Under the pieces are notes generated by a model that made no database searches, was not told the DNA's origin, and saw only the letters and a list, made by a program, of their open reading frames with translations. Of a stretch of DNA of 56,075 nt, positions 8,097 to 19,260 are shown piece after piece. Source of the DNA: Rhodoferax sp. (GTDB taxonomy: Bacteria > Pseudomonadota > Gammaproteobacteria > Burkholderiales > Burkholderiaceae_C); the NCBI RefSeq assembly GCF_025356155.1, contig NZ_JANXUQ010000115.1:1-56075 (forward strand), written 5' to 3'. The stretch's first letter is position 1. Every line of letters starts with the position of its first letter. The position numbers and the translations under genes were made by a program.

Positions 8097-9653
8097 ATGA
8101 AACATCTCAGCGGCGTGGATTCTGCGTTTTTGCACCTGGAATCGCCGGAAATGCCGATGCACATCGGGTCACTCAATGTGTTGGATTTGCCCGAGGGTTA
8201 CAGCGGCGACTTCTTCGAGGACACCAAGGCCTGTATTCAGGAGCGCCTGCACCTGGCCGAGGTCTTTACCCGCAAGCTGGCACTGATGCCGCTGGACCTG
8301 TCCAACCCGGTGTGGGTTGAGGACGAGGACATTGACCTGGACTACCACATCCGACACGTCACCCTGCCCAAGCCTGGCAGCAACAGACAATTGCAACAAT
8401 ATGTAGCGCGACTGCATTCCAGCCTGCTCGACCGCAGCCGCCCGCTATGGGAATTCTTCGTCATCGACGGCCTCAAGAGCGGCCAAGTGGCGCTGTATAG
8501 CAAGCTGCACCATGCCGGCATTGACGGCCAAGCCGGAGTCGCCGTAGCCCAGGCCATGTTTGACCTAGCCGCCACCGGGCGCATCATCAAACCGCCGCGC
8601 CCACGCGCCCGGCGCAACCAGTACCAGTTGGGCATTGCCGAGTTGCTGGGTGCAGCGCTCAGCAACACCTTGAACCAGTCGGCGAGCCTGATCAAATCGC
8701 TGCCGCTGATTGCCAAATCTGCCAAAAATGCACTGGTCCCTGAAAAAGGAGAAAACGGCAAACGCGACTGGTCACTGCCCAAGGACTTTAGGCTGTTTGC
8801 ACCGCGTACCTCGTTGAATGTAGCCATCACCAACCAGCGCACCTTCGCCGGACGCACGGTGCCACTGGCCGAAGTGAAGCTGATCGCCAAAGCGCTGGGC
8901 GTGTCCTTGAACGACGTGGTCATGGCCACCACGGCTGGCGCCCTGCGCAGCTACCTCAAGGAAAACAACGAGCTCCCCCAAAGGTCCTTGTCCGCAGCGG
9001 TGCCGGTCAGCCTGCGGGCGGAAGGCGACACCACATCCAACAACCAGGTCAGCATGGTGACAATGAGCCTGGCCACTGATATCAAGGACCCGCTGGCGCG
9101 CATCCGCAAGATCAACGAGCTGTCGGCCAGCACCAAGGCCAAGATGAGCCGCTTCAAGGCCGCCATTCCCACCGACTTCCCACTGCCCGCAGCACCCTGG
9201 CTTATGTCGGCCGTGGCCTCGCTGTTCAGCCGCTCGCGTCTGGCCAATGTGATGCCACCCTTGGCCAATCTGGTAATCTCCAACGTGGCCGGCATTCCCG
9301 TACAGCTGTATTTTGCCGGCGCCAAGGTGGTCAGCTACTACCCGGTGTCCATCCCGGCCCACAGCATGGCACTGAATGTGACCGTGCAAAGCTACAACGG
9401 CCGACTGGACTACGGCCTGATCGCCTGCCGCCGTGCCGTGCCCGATGTCAATGACCTGGCCGATGGCCTTCTGGCCGAACACCGCACGCTGCTGGACTTG
9501 GCCCGCGCGCAGACGCCAGCCTTGTCACCCTCCGCGGTAGAGGCACTGGCGGCGCCTGCCAAGCGCAAGGTCATCGAGGTGGCCAGACCTGTACCCGTCG
9601 CAGTCAAACGCCTTGCCGCCAAACGAACCAAGCGTGCGGCGGCGACGGCCTGA
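8097..9653 (+). CDS. Wax ester synthase/diacylglycerol acyltransferase (WS/DGAT)
   Basis: 518 residues. The start at 8097 fits an AAGG ribosome site about eight bases upstream; the in-frame GTG at 8091 would be too close. The N-terminus (KHLSGVDSAFLHLESPEMPM) and catalytic HHAGIDG motif (HHxxxDG, residues 138-144) identify the family, which esterifies fatty alcohols or diacylglycerol with acyl-CoA to make storage wax or triacylglycerol. The later NVAGIPVQLYFAGAKV and YPVSIPAHSMALNVTVQSY blocks agree. The C-terminal 30 residues are Lys/Arg/Ala-rich. It appears monocistronic and ends at a strong terminator. Confidence 0.93.
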   Translation: MKHLSGVDSAFLHLESPEMPMHIGSLNVLDLPEGYSGDFFEDTKACIQERLHLAEVFTRKLALMPLDLSNPVWVEDEDIDLDYHIRHVTLPKPGSNRQLQQYVARLHSSLLDRSRPLWEFFVIDGLKSGQVALYSKLHHAGIDGQAGVAVAQAMFDLAATGRIIKPPRPRARRNQYQLGIAELLGAALSNTLNQSASLIKSLPLIAKSAKNALVPEKGENGKRDWSLPKDFRLFAPRTSLNVAITNQRTFAGRTVPLAEVKLIAKALGVSLNDVVMATTAGALRSYLKENNELPQRSLSAAVPVSLRAEGDTTSNNQVSMVTMSLATDIKDPLARIRKINELSASTKAKMSRFKAAIPTDFPLPAAPWLMSAVASLFSRSRLANVMPPLANLVISNVAGIPVQLYFAGAKVVSYYPVSIPAHSMALNVTVQSYNGRLDYGLIACRRAVPDVNDLADGLLAEHRTLLDLARAQTPALSPSAVEALAAPAKRKVIEVARPVPVAVKRLAAKRTKRAAATA

Positions 9654-9666
9654 GTTATCAAGCCAG

Positions 9667-9697
9667 AAAAGGGCGGCTCTGGGGCTGCCCTTTTTTT
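9667..9697 (+). terminator. Rho-independent terminator after the WS/DGAT gene
   Basis: Stem AAAAGGGC (9667-9674)/GCCCTTTT (9687-9694) continuing into a T run to 9697, with partial pairing inside the loop. It lies 14 bases after the stop codon. Confidence 0.9.
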
Positions 9698-9719
9698 GTT
9701 GCCGCCCGCTAGCCTGGAA

Positions 9720-9807
9720 GCCTGGGCGGCGGAGCGTTTTGCGCAGGTAAAGGAGGAGCCCGCATAGCGGGCGGGGGGCACGGAGCAAAACGCGCCGCCA
9801 CCCAGGC
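9720..9807. repeat. Large imperfect palindrome between convergent genes
   Basis: Arms 9720-9742 and 9785-9807 are reverse complements at 21 of 23 positions. The 42-base centre contains another hairpin, GCCCGC (9758-9763)/GCGGGC (9767-9772), preceded by TAAAGGAGGAG. It ends three bases before the aconitase stop codon. It is too large for an ordinary terminator and has no T-tract; a REP/BIME- or MITE-like dispersed element is the best explanation. Confidence 0.7.
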
Positions 9808-9809
9808 GC

Positions 9810-12791
<2,982 letters not shown>

Positions 12792-12899
12792 CGACTACTC
12801 CTGGTCCATGGTTGATGCAGCCATTCTGGCAGCATGCTCTTAACCTTTCTATGCGCCATGCGATGTCCACTGCTGACAGGCAATTTTTTAAGGATTTCC
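12792..12899. promoter_or_regulatory. Divergent promoter region acnA/gor
   Basis: About 108 bases between two divergent housekeeping genes. For gor, an AAGGA site at about 12888-12892 supports the ATG at 12900. I could not assign confident -35/-10 hexamers or an operator by eye. Confidence 0.4.
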
Positions 12900-14264
12900 A
12901 TGCCCCAGTTTGATTTGATTGTGGTGGGCGGTGGCTCAGGCGGCGTTCGTGCCGCACGCATCGCGGCCAGCCATGGCGCCCGTGTGGCGCTGGTGGAGGA
13001 ATACCGGCTCGGCGGCACCTGTGTAATCCGCGGTTGCGTGCCCAAGAAGCTGATGGTCTATGCCTCGCGTTTTGCCCAAGAGTTTGAAGAAGCCGCCGGT
13101 TACGGCTGGACACTGGGCGATGCGCGCTTTGACTGGGCGACGCTGAAAGCCCGGCGCGATGCCGAAGTGACGCGGCTCGAAGGCATTTACCGCAACAACC
13201 TGCTGGCGTCTGGTGTGCAGTTGTTTGACGGCCGTGCGCAACTGGCAGACCGCAACACCGTGGCACTGGCGAATGGCAGCACATTGCAGGCTAGTCATAT
13301 TTTGATAGCAACAGGTGCAGCACCGACGAGGGGTCCGACCATTCCTGGCCATGAGCATGCCATCGATTCCAACGGTTTCTTCGACTTGCAGACGCTGCCC
13401 AAACGGGTGGTCGTGCAGGGCGCAGGCTACATCGCGCTGGAGTTAGCCTGCGTGCTGCAGCGCCTGGGCGCCAGTGTGCGCGTGGTGGTGCGTGGTGACC
13501 AGATTTTGCGGGGCTTTGACAACGATGTGCGCGCCCACCTGACCCATGAACTGGTGGAAAGCGGCCTTCAGTTTGACTTTGGCCGCCATGTCTGCAGCAT
13601 TGCCAAGACGGCGGATGACCTTCAGGTGGAGCTGGATAGCGGTGAAACCATCGCCGCAGACTGCGTGCTGCGCGCTCTGGGCCGTATGCCCAATGCACAT
13701 GGCCTGGGGCTGGAAGCGCTGGGCATCGCGCTCGACGCGCATGGCGCTATTCCGGTAGACGAATTCAGCCAGACCGCCATCCACAACATCTATGCCGTGG
13801 GCGACGTGACCAACCGCGTCAACCTGACACCCATGGCCATACGCGAGGGCCATGCCTTTGCCGACACCCTATTCGGTGGTACCCCGCGCCGCGTGGACCA
13901 CACGCTCGTGCCGACTGCCGTGTTCACCACCCCCGAGTTGGGCGTGGTAGGCCTGACGGAAGAGGCGGCCCTGCTGCGCTACCCGCGCCTGGATGTGTAC
14001 CGCACCAGCTTTCGCCCCATGAAAGCCACACTGTCCGGGCATACCGGCAGAATGTTATTCAAACTGCTGGTGGACCGCGACACCGACCGTGTGCTGGGCT
14101 TCCACGGCGTGGGGCCAGATACCGGAGAGATGGCGCAATTGATGGGTGTGGCCCTACAACTGCAGGCCACCAAAAGCGCGCTGGATGCCACGCTAGCCGT
14201 GCACCCCACGGCTGCGGAGGAATTGGTTACCATGCGCACTCCCACGGTGCGACACGCACTGTGA
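12900..14264 (+). CDS. gor: Glutathione-disulfide reductase
   Basis: 454 residues from the ATG at 12900, which follows a good ribosome site and begins directly at the FAD motif (LIVVGGGSGGVRAAR). The redox-active disulfide is CVIRGC, Cys41/Cys46, as in glutathione reductase rather than lipoamide dehydrogenase. A second nucleotide-binding motif (QGAGYIALELA) and the C-terminal HPTAAEELVTMR with the catalytic His are present. It uses NADPH to reduce GSSG in the cytosol. It is followed after 14 bases by egtB, linking glutathione and ergothioneine redox functions. Confidence 0.95.
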   Translation: MPQFDLIVVGGGSGGVRAARIAASHGARVALVEEYRLGGTCVIRGCVPKKLMVYASRFAQEFEEAAGYGWTLGDARFDWATLKARRDAEVTRLEGIYRNNLLASGVQLFDGRAQLADRNTVALANGSTLQASHILIATGAAPTRGPTIPGHEHAIDSNGFFDLQTLPKRVVVQGAGYIALELACVLQRLGASVRVVVRGDQILRGFDNDVRAHLTHELVESGLQFDFGRHVCSIAKTADDLQVELDSGETIAADCVLRALGRMPNAHGLGLEALGIALDAHGAIPVDEFSQTAIHNIYAVGDVTNRVNLTPMAIREGHAFADTLFGGTPRRVDHTLVPTAVFTTPELGVVGLTEEAALLRYPRLDVYRTSFRPMKATLSGHTGRMLFKLLVDRDTDRVLGFHGVGPDTGEMAQLMGVALQLQATKSALDATLAVHPTAAEELVTMRTPTVRHAL

Positions 14265-14278
14265 CACACTAGCCCACC

Positions 14279-15529
14279 ATGTTGTCCACCCTGCTGCCGT
14301 CCGCGCCTTCCACCCTGGCAGGCCCCCGCGCTGAGTTGGCCCACCGCTTTGATGCGGTGCGGGCACGCACGCTGGCGCTGGCGCAACCCTTGTCGGCCGA
14401 AGACCAGTGTGTACAGTCCATGCCCGACGCCAGCCCGACCAAGTGGCACCTGGCGCACACCAGCTGGTTTTTTGAGACCGTGGTGCTACAGGCCTTTCAA
14501 GCGGGTTACCAAGTCTTCGACCTGCAGTACCTGTACCTGTTCAATTCATACTATGAAGCGCTGGGCCCACGCCATCCGCGACCCCAGCGTGGGCTGCTGA
14601 CCCGGCCCGCACTGGCCGACATCCACGCCTACCGCCAGCATGTCAATGCTGCCATGCTGCGCTTCATGGCTTCGGCGGACGAAGCCTGCTGGCAAGCCGC
14701 TGCCAGCTTGATAGAACTGGGCTTGCACCATGAGGAGCAGCACCAGGAGTTAATACAGACCGATGTCCTGCACCTGCTGTCTTGCAGCCCACTGCTTTCG
14801 GCGTATCAACCTTCCTCCGGCGCAAGGCCCGCAGACCATGCAAATAACTTGCAATGGCTGGCGGTAGATGGAGGCGTGTACGCGGTCGGCCATGCGGGCG
14901 AGGCGTTTGCGTTTGACAACGAGACCCCGCAACACCAGGCCCTTCTGCACCCTTTCCACATTGCAAGCCGACTGGTGACCTGTGGCGAATACCTGGGTTT
15001 TATCGCCGACGGCGGCTACGCACAGGCCCAGTGGTGGTTGTCCGATGGCTGGGCCGCAGTGCAGACCCAAGATCTCAGCGCGCCAGCCTACTGGTTAGCT
15101 CCCGGTGACCCACGGGCTCCGTCTGACCAGTGGCAGGTGTTTGGATTGAACGGCGTGCAGCCGATTGAACGCCACACCCCGGTCACCCATGTCAGCTTCT
15201 ACGAGGCCGCGGCCTTTGCCGAATGGTACGGCGCACGCCTGCCCACAGAGTTTGAGTGGGAAGTGGCGTTTAATGCTCCGCAGATCACGCAAATGCTAGG
15301 CCATGGCTGGCAATGGACGCGTTCATCTTACGACCCCTACCCCGGTTTTCGCCCGCGTACCGGTGCGGTGCGCGAATACAACGGCAAGTTCATGGTGGGC
15401 CAGCAGATACTGCGCGGTGCAAGCCCTGCGACACCGATGGGCCACAGCCGCAAAACTTACCGCAACTTTTTCCCCCCAGCCGCACGCTGGCAGTTTTCTG
15501 GCATTCGCCTGGCAAAGGACCACACATGA
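14279..15529 (+). CDS. egtB: Ergothioneine biosynthesis iron-dependent sulfoxide synthase EgtB
   Basis: 416 residues. The N-terminal DinB-like domain has His57/His60 (KWHLAH) and the HHEEQHQE motif at 150-157, supplying the three-histidine non-haem iron site. The C-terminal formylglycine-generating/FGE-sulfatase-like domain runs from about 190 to the end (GGVYAVGH, LPTEFEWEVA, GWQWTRSSYDPYPGF). EgtB uses oxygen to join hercynine to a thiol donor (gamma-glutamylcysteine or cysteine, depending on type). Its stop overlaps the egtD start by four bases. No egtA or egtC is visible, so the donor is unassigned; no egtE is in the window either. Confidence 0.95.
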   Translation: MLSTLLPSAPSTLAGPRAELAHRFDAVRARTLALAQPLSAEDQCVQSMPDASPTKWHLAHTSWFFETVVLQAFQAGYQVFDLQYLYLFNSYYEALGPRHPRPQRGLLTRPALADIHAYRQHVNAAMLRFMASADEACWQAAASLIELGLHHEEQHQELIQTDVLHLLSCSPLLSAYQPSSGARPADHANNLQWLAVDGGVYAVGHAGEAFAFDNETPQHQALLHPFHIASRLVTCGEYLGFIADGGYAQAQWWLSDGWAAVQTQDLSAPAYWLAPGDPRAPSDQWQVFGLNGVQPIERHTPVTHVSFYEAAAFAEWYGARLPTEFEWEVAFNAPQITQMLGHGWQWTRSSYDPYPGFRPRTGAVREYNGKFMVGQQILRGASPATPMGHSRKTYRNFFPPAARWQFSGIRLAKDHT

Positions 15530-16542
15530 AAGACAACCTGGCTTACGCGGGCACAGAAGATCCATCGGACACGCCAGACACTGACAGCACGTTGGCGCTA
15601 CTCCAGGCAGAATTTCTACTGGATCTCAAACAGGGTTTGGCACGCCAACGCAAAAGTATTTCGCCCAAGTATTTTTATGATGCGACCGGGTCGGCCCTGT
15701 TCGACCAGATTTGCACTTTGCCGGAGTACTACCCTACGCGCACCGAGCTGGCTATCCTGCAAAAGCATGCACGTGAAATAGCCCTGCACTTAGGGCCGCA
15801 CGCCGAGATACTGGAATTTGGCGCCGGCTCCATGCACAAAGTGCGGATGCTGCTGGACGCAATGGACCGGCCCGCGCGCTACATCCCCATCGACATCTCG
15901 GGGGATCATCTGAACGCGGCAGCCTTGAAGATGGCCGATGCCTACCCCAATCTGGAAGTAGAGCCGCTGGTTGCAGACTACACACAAGACGTGGTCTTGC
16001 CACCGGATATGCCGCCCCAGGGCCGACGCGTGGGATTTTTCCCGGGTTCGACCCTGGGCAATTTCGAGCCACTGGATGCGCTGCGTTTCATGCGGATGTG
16101 CGCCAGGACGCTGCAGGGCGGTGCGCTGATCCTGGGTGCAGATCTCGTCAAGAGCCCAGACCTGCTGCACGCTGCCTATAACGACGCCCAGGGTGTCACG
16201 GCAGACTTCAACCGCAACGTGCTGGTACGCGCCAACCGCGAACTGGGCGCCAACTTTCAGTTGGACCAGTTTGCACACAGTGCCTTTTACAACGCACCAT
16301 TCCAACGCATCGAAATGCACCTGATGAGCACCTGTGAACAAGTGGTGCGTGTAGGCGGCACGTCGTTTGCGTTTGCACAGGGCGAAACCCTGCACACCGA
16401 GAACTCTTATAAATTCACGGTCGACGGCTTGCGCCAACTGGCCCAAAGGGCTGGTTTCACACCCGGTCAGGTCTGGACCGATCCCGACAACAAGTTCTGC
16501 CTTTTTTGGCTGGACGCCCCCACACCCAGGAGCCATGAATGA
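15526..16542 (+). CDS. egtD: L-histidine N-alpha-methyltransferase EgtD
   Basis: 338 residues from the ATG at 15526 inside the egtB stop (ATGA overlap); a longer in-frame reading to 15313 lies wholly within egtB and is rejected. Visible are SPKYFYDATGSALFDQI (about 46-62), YYPTRTE (68-74), the AdoMet loop ILEFGAGSMHKV (95-106) and FFPGSTLGNFEP. EgtD trimethylates histidine to hercynine, the EgtB substrate, so both core steps of ergothioneine synthesis are here. The coupling implies equal production of the two enzymes. Confidence 0.95.
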   Translation: MKDNLAYAGTEDPSDTPDTDSTLALLQAEFLLDLKQGLARQRKSISPKYFYDATGSALFDQICTLPEYYPTRTELAILQKHAREIALHLGPHAEILEFGAGSMHKVRMLLDAMDRPARYIPIDISGDHLNAAALKMADAYPNLEVEPLVADYTQDVVLPPDMPPQGRRVGFFPGSTLGNFEPLDALRFMRMCARTLQGGALILGADLVKSPDLLHAAYNDAQGVTADFNRNVLVRANRELGANFQLDQFAHSAFYNAPFQRIEMHLMSTCEQVVRVGGTSFAFAQGETLHTENSYKFTVDGLRQLAQRAGFTPGQVWTDPDNKFCLFWLDAPTPRSHE

Positions 16543-16817
16543 AAGCCATTTGGAAAGATACCGTCATCGCCGAGAGCGACGACACTGTCATGGTGGAAGG
16601 CAACCATTACTTCCCCGAAGCCTCTTTAAACCGCGCCTATGTGACCTTCAGCAACCACAAGACCATGTGCGCATGGAAGGGTCAGGCCAGCTACTACTCG
16701 CTGGTGGTGAATGGAGAGCTGAACCCGGACGCCGTTTGGTACTACGCCGACCCCAAGCCGGAAGCGGCCAGCATCAAGGGCCGTGTAGCCTTCTGGAAGG
16801 GTGTAGTCGTCAGCTAG
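16539..16817 (+). CDS. DUF427 domain protein
   Basis: 92 residues, one complete DUF427 domain: KAIWKDTVIAESDDTVMVEG, NHYFPEASL, the CAWKGQASYYSL core and the end block VAFWKGVVV. The domain is a compact beta-barrel whose biochemical role is not settled. It starts within the egtD stop (ATGA overlap at 16539-16542), so it is probably translated with the ergothioneine genes. Whether it acts on a thiol or sugar substrate is unknown. Confidence 0.88.
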   Translation: MKAIWKDTVIAESDDTVMVEGNHYFPEASLNRAYVTFSNHKTMCAWKGQASYYSLVVNGELNPDAVWYYADPKPEAASIKGRVAFWKGVVVS

Positions 16818-16821
16818 TTCC

Positions 16822-17412
16822 ATGCCGATAGGCGCCTGCACGCGACTGCTAGCGGACATTCGCGCCTGCAATGCCTGTGCGCCGCATCTGCCCCACGGCG
16901 TGCGGCCCGTTGTGCAGATGCACCCCGAAGCGCGCATCCTGGTGGTGGGGCAGGCGCCGGGACGCAAGGTACACACAAGCGGTATCCCCTTCTATGACGC
17001 CAGCGGAGACCGCTTGCGCGCATGGATGGGCGTAGACCGCACCGCCTTCTACGATGCACAGCAGATCGCCCTCGTGCCTATGGGGTTTTGTTTCCCTGGC
17101 ACCGGCCCCGCTGGCGACCTTGCCCCGCGCCCCGAATGCGCCCCGTTGTGGCGCGCCCGGGTACTGGACCAACTGCCGCACATCGCACTAACGCTGGTGA
17201 TCGGCCGCTACGCCCAACTCTGGCATATGCCCGCTGCCACAAAATCCCGCAATGTGACGCAGGTGGTGCAGCATTGGCGCGACCACCTTCCCGCCGTGAT
17301 ACCCCTTCCTCACCCCAGCCCGCGCAACAACATCTGGGTCAGGCGCAATCCCTGGTTTGAAACAGAACTGCTACCCGAGTTGCGACAGCATGTTGCAGCA
17401 TTGCTGCGCTGA
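16822..17412 (+). CDS. Uracil-DNA glycosylase-superfamily protein
   Basis: 196 residues. GQAPG at 43-47 (motif 1, as in family 4/5-like glycosylases), the MGFCFPG region and HPSPRN at 164-169 (motif 2) define the UDG superfamily. CNAC near the start (Cys16, Cys19) with later cysteines would allow an iron-sulfur cluster, but I cannot confirm the four-ligand pattern. The family excises uracil or damaged bases, though several branches are of unknown activity. It starts four bases after the DUF427 stop, at the end of the gor-egt run, suggesting a link to oxidative damage. Confidence 0.85.
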   Translation: MPIGACTRLLADIRACNACAPHLPHGVRPVVQMHPEARILVVGQAPGRKVHTSGIPFYDASGDRLRAWMGVDRTAFYDAQQIALVPMGFCFPGTGPAGDLAPRPECAPLWRARVLDQLPHIALTLVIGRYAQLWHMPAATKSRNVTQVVQHWRDHLPAVIPLPHPSPRNNIWVRRNPWFETELLPELRQHVAALLR

Positions 17413-17520
17413 TACCCCAACGAAAAAGGCAACCGCACCCAGCAGATTTCAGTAACATCCGCAGGCGCATACAAAAACCATTTGCGCGCAGTGCAGACTT
17501 GACATCTTTAGGGAGGAACT

Positions 17521-19218
17521 ATGCCAACAGTGATCGTTATCGGGGGAGGTGTGGCCGGCATGAGCGCCGCACACGAATTGGTGGAGCGCGGTTTTCAGGT
17601 CGATGTTTACGAGCGCAATCCCAAGTATGTGGGTGGCAAGGCCCGCAGTGTGGATGCGCCAGGCACCAACAAGATAGACCCCCAGCTATTCCTTCCTGGT
17701 GAGCATGGATTCCGCTTCTTCCCCGGCTTCTACAAACATGTCACCGACACCATGAAGCGCATCCCCGTGGGAGACGACCGATCAGCCTTCGACAATCTGG
17801 TGGCAACTGACACCATGATGATGGCGCAAAGCGATGCTAAACCGATTACCTTGCCGGTGGACTTTCCGACCACATTGAAAGAAATTGAAGAATTCTTTAA
17901 GGGTTTCCAAGCCTTCAGCTCCGAGCTGACGACCGAAGAGATTGAGTTCTTCTCTGGAAAGATCTGGCAACTGATGACCAGCTGCAGCAAGCGTTTCTCT
18001 GAAGAGTACGACAGCATCAGTTGGTGGGACTACACCGAGTCGGCCACCAAGAGTGCGGCTTACCAAAGACTGTTGTCTGGCGGGCTCACCCGCAGCCTGG
18101 TGGCCTGTCAGGCCCAGATGGCAAGTACGCGAACCTGCGGCTCCATCCTGCTGCAGATGTTTTACATGATGATGGACCCGTTCACCCGGAACACCGACCG
18201 GGTATTCAACGCGCCCACCAATTTGGCTTGGCTGGACCCCTGGCATGACTACCTGGTGGGCAAGGGTGTGAATTACCACCGGGGCGTCAGCATTGCGGGC
18301 ATCCATACCGAAGACGGCAAGATCTCTAGCATCAGCTTCGAGAAAGATGGCGTACCCGGCCATGCGCAGGCATCGGCCGACTATTACCTGATGGCGGTGC
18401 CGGTGGAACGGGCTGCCAATCTGATCAGCGAAGACATGCTCAAGGTCGATCCCTCGCTGAAGAACATCATCAAGTTGGCGCCCAATGTGGAGTGGATGAA
18501 CGGCATCCAGTTCTACCTGAACAAGGAAGTCAACCTCAACCGCGGCCACACCATGTACACGGGCAGTAACTGGGCATTGACCAGCATCTCGCAAATGCAA
18601 TTCTGGCCGGAGTATGACTTGAAGCGCCGCGGCGATGGCAAGGTGGTATCCATTTTGTCCGTGGACATTTCCAACTGGACTGCACTGGGCAATTTCAACA
18701 ACAAGGCGGCACGCGATTGCACGAATGACGAAATCCAAAAAGAAGTCTGGCAGCAGCTCAAACAGGAGCTCAATTTTGGCGGAGAAAACGTGCTCAGTGA
18801 TGACATGGTGGAGGACTACTACCTGGATGAAGACATAGTCCCCATGGTCGCGCCCATGAGCGCGGTCATGACGGTGCGGCTCAGTCCTGTCAAACAGGAA
18901 GCCCTGAACAAGGTCTTCAACCTGGAGCCGCTACTGGTCAACCAATGCGATACGTGGGCCATTCGCCCCAACGCGCACACCGGCATCAAAAATTTGTTTT
19001 TGGCTAGCGACTATGTGAAGACCAATACCGATCTCGCCACGATGGAGGGCGCCAATGAGGCCGCGCGCCGTGCCGTCAACAGCATCCTGCTGGCTAGTGG
19101 GTCAGATGAGGACTATTGCGAGATTTGGGAGATGCACACGCCGTTCCTGTTGAAGCCCCTGCAGATGATCGACCATCTGAACTTCGAAAAAGGCCTGCCC
19201 TGGCAGGATGTACTGTAG
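17521..19218 (+). CDS. FAD-dependent oxidoreductase, phytoene desaturase/hydroxysqualene dehydroxylase-like
   Basis: 565 residues. The N-terminal FAD motif is VIVIGGGVAGMSAAHELVER, followed by GGKARS and an EHGFRFFPGFY block typical of amine-oxidase/phytoene-desaturase-type flavoproteins. The C-terminal LFLASDYVKTNTDLATMEGA segment is the second FAD-contact motif. The substrate is unknown; carotenoid, sterol precursor or lipid desaturation or isomerisation are all possible. No carotenoid or hopanoid genes are adjacent. A strong GGGAGGA ribosome site precedes the ATG. It stands alone, convergent with the kinase operon. Confidence 0.8.
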   Translation: MPTVIVIGGGVAGMSAAHELVERGFQVDVYERNPKYVGGKARSVDAPGTNKIDPQLFLPGEHGFRFFPGFYKHVTDTMKRIPVGDDRSAFDNLVATDTMMMAQSDAKPITLPVDFPTTLKEIEEFFKGFQAFSSELTTEEIEFFSGKIWQLMTSCSKRFSEEYDSISWWDYTESATKSAAYQRLLSGGLTRSLVACQAQMASTRTCGSILLQMFYMMMDPFTRNTDRVFNAPTNLAWLDPWHDYLVGKGVNYHRGVSIAGIHTEDGKISSISFEKDGVPGHAQASADYYLMAVPVERAANLISEDMLKVDPSLKNIIKLAPNVEWMNGIQFYLNKEVNLNRGHTMYTGSNWALTSISQMQFWPEYDLKRRGDGKVVSILSVDISNWTALGNFNNKAARDCTNDEIQKEVWQQLKQELNFGGENVLSDDMVEDYYLDEDIVPMVAPMSAVMTVRLSPVKQEALNKVFNLEPLLVNQCDTWAIRPNAHTGIKNLFLASDYVKTNTDLATMEGANEAARRAVNSILLASGSDEDYCEIWEMHTPFLLKPLQMIDHLNFEKGLPWQDVL

Positions 19219-19260
19219 AACCGCACCCCGCGCCGCCCCGGTCCAGGGTACGGACAGCGG

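Noticed and set aside
13293..13325. ATTTTGATAGCAACAGG in gor resembling the start of the interspersed repeat
   Set aside because: The similarity covers only about 12 bases, and the encoded HILIATG is a conserved glutathione reductase motif, so it is native coding sequence.
15313..15525. 71-codon N-terminal extension of egtD
   Set aside because: Lies entirely inside egtB in another frame and is basic low-complexity; the ATG at 15526 in the egtB stop fits EgtD family length.
17499..17504. TTGACA resembling a -35 box before the FAD oxidoreductase gene
   Set aside because: Only about 17 bases from the start codon, leaving no room for a -10 element and leader.
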